NCBI GenBank assembly: GCA_963556495.2
Contig: OY747702.1
Span: 14,906,403-14,970,402 of the forward strand
From: Valencia hispanica
Lineage: Eukaryota > Chordata > Actinopteri > Cyprinodontiformes > Valenciidae
Direction: 5' to 3'
Length of the DNA stretch: 64,000 nucleotides
A program made the position numbers and the translations under genes. Positions within the stretch are counted from its first letter, which is position 1; every line of letters begins with the position of its first letter. Shown here one piece after another: positions 63,951 through 64,000 of this stretch. A model generated the notes under the pieces. That model saw only the letters and a program-made list of their open reading frames with translations, was not told the DNA's origin and ran no database searches.

Positions 63951-64000
63951 TCTCATTCATGAACACACTTAAACAGCAATTTAATATCACAAATGAACAA

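Overview
This window reads as nuclear DNA of a ray-finned (teleost) fish. No complete or partial host protein-coding gene could be recognised: no uninterrupted conserved exon with splice sites, no RNA gene, no CpG-island promoter. It looks like intergenic or intronic sequence crowded with transposon copies of different ages and with simple repeats. The teleost call rests on the repeat types: L2 and CR1/Rex1-type LINEs, several Tc1-like families, short inverted-repeat elements with fish-typical termini, and the 'CATCC...' interspersed repeat. No prokaryotic, viral or CRISPR content was seen.

Layout. 1-9.4 kb: mostly unassigned A+T-rich DNA with a hAT-like short element (5.3-6.36 kb) and Tc1-like remnants (6.6-7.07 and 7.75-8.35 kb). 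9.48-12.3 kb: two decayed Tc1-like copies in opposite orientation around a 184-bp pure-purine minisatellite. 13.36-15.76 kb: a 5'-truncated LINE on the minus strand with an almost intact endonuclease/reverse transcriptase frame. 17-25 kb: MITEs and (CATC)n, (GATA)n and (AT)n arrays. 26.6-27.9 kb: an old L2-like remnant. 31 kb: a Tc1 fragment abutting a LINE tail. 35.72-37.09 kb: a near full-length but dead Tc1-like element. 38.7-44.24 kb: a MITE touching the 3' end of a full-length but inactivated L2 element, with an ORF1 esterase and an ORF2. 45.7-51.1 kb: Tc1 and LINE tails, a 190-bp purine tract, and other fish repeats. 52.02-56.97 kb: a Tc1-like element split by a 3.6-kb insert. 57.2-59.4 kb: L2 tails in inverted orientation, then an AGCTAAATATTTAG array split by a LINE tail. 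60.6-63.95 kb: Tc1 fragments and CATCC repeats.

Nothing here works together as a pathway; the organisation is a history of insertions, several nested. The most informative object is the 3.6-kb insert at 53,238-56,840. It has short subterminal inverted repeats, an 11-unit array of about 143 bp rich in TTAGCTAA, and a 153-bp direct repeat flanking its core. It sits in a Tc1 element whose undisturbed sequence is present 4 kb away. This resembles a non-autonomous Helentron (Helitron2-type) element. I found no convincing new biological system.
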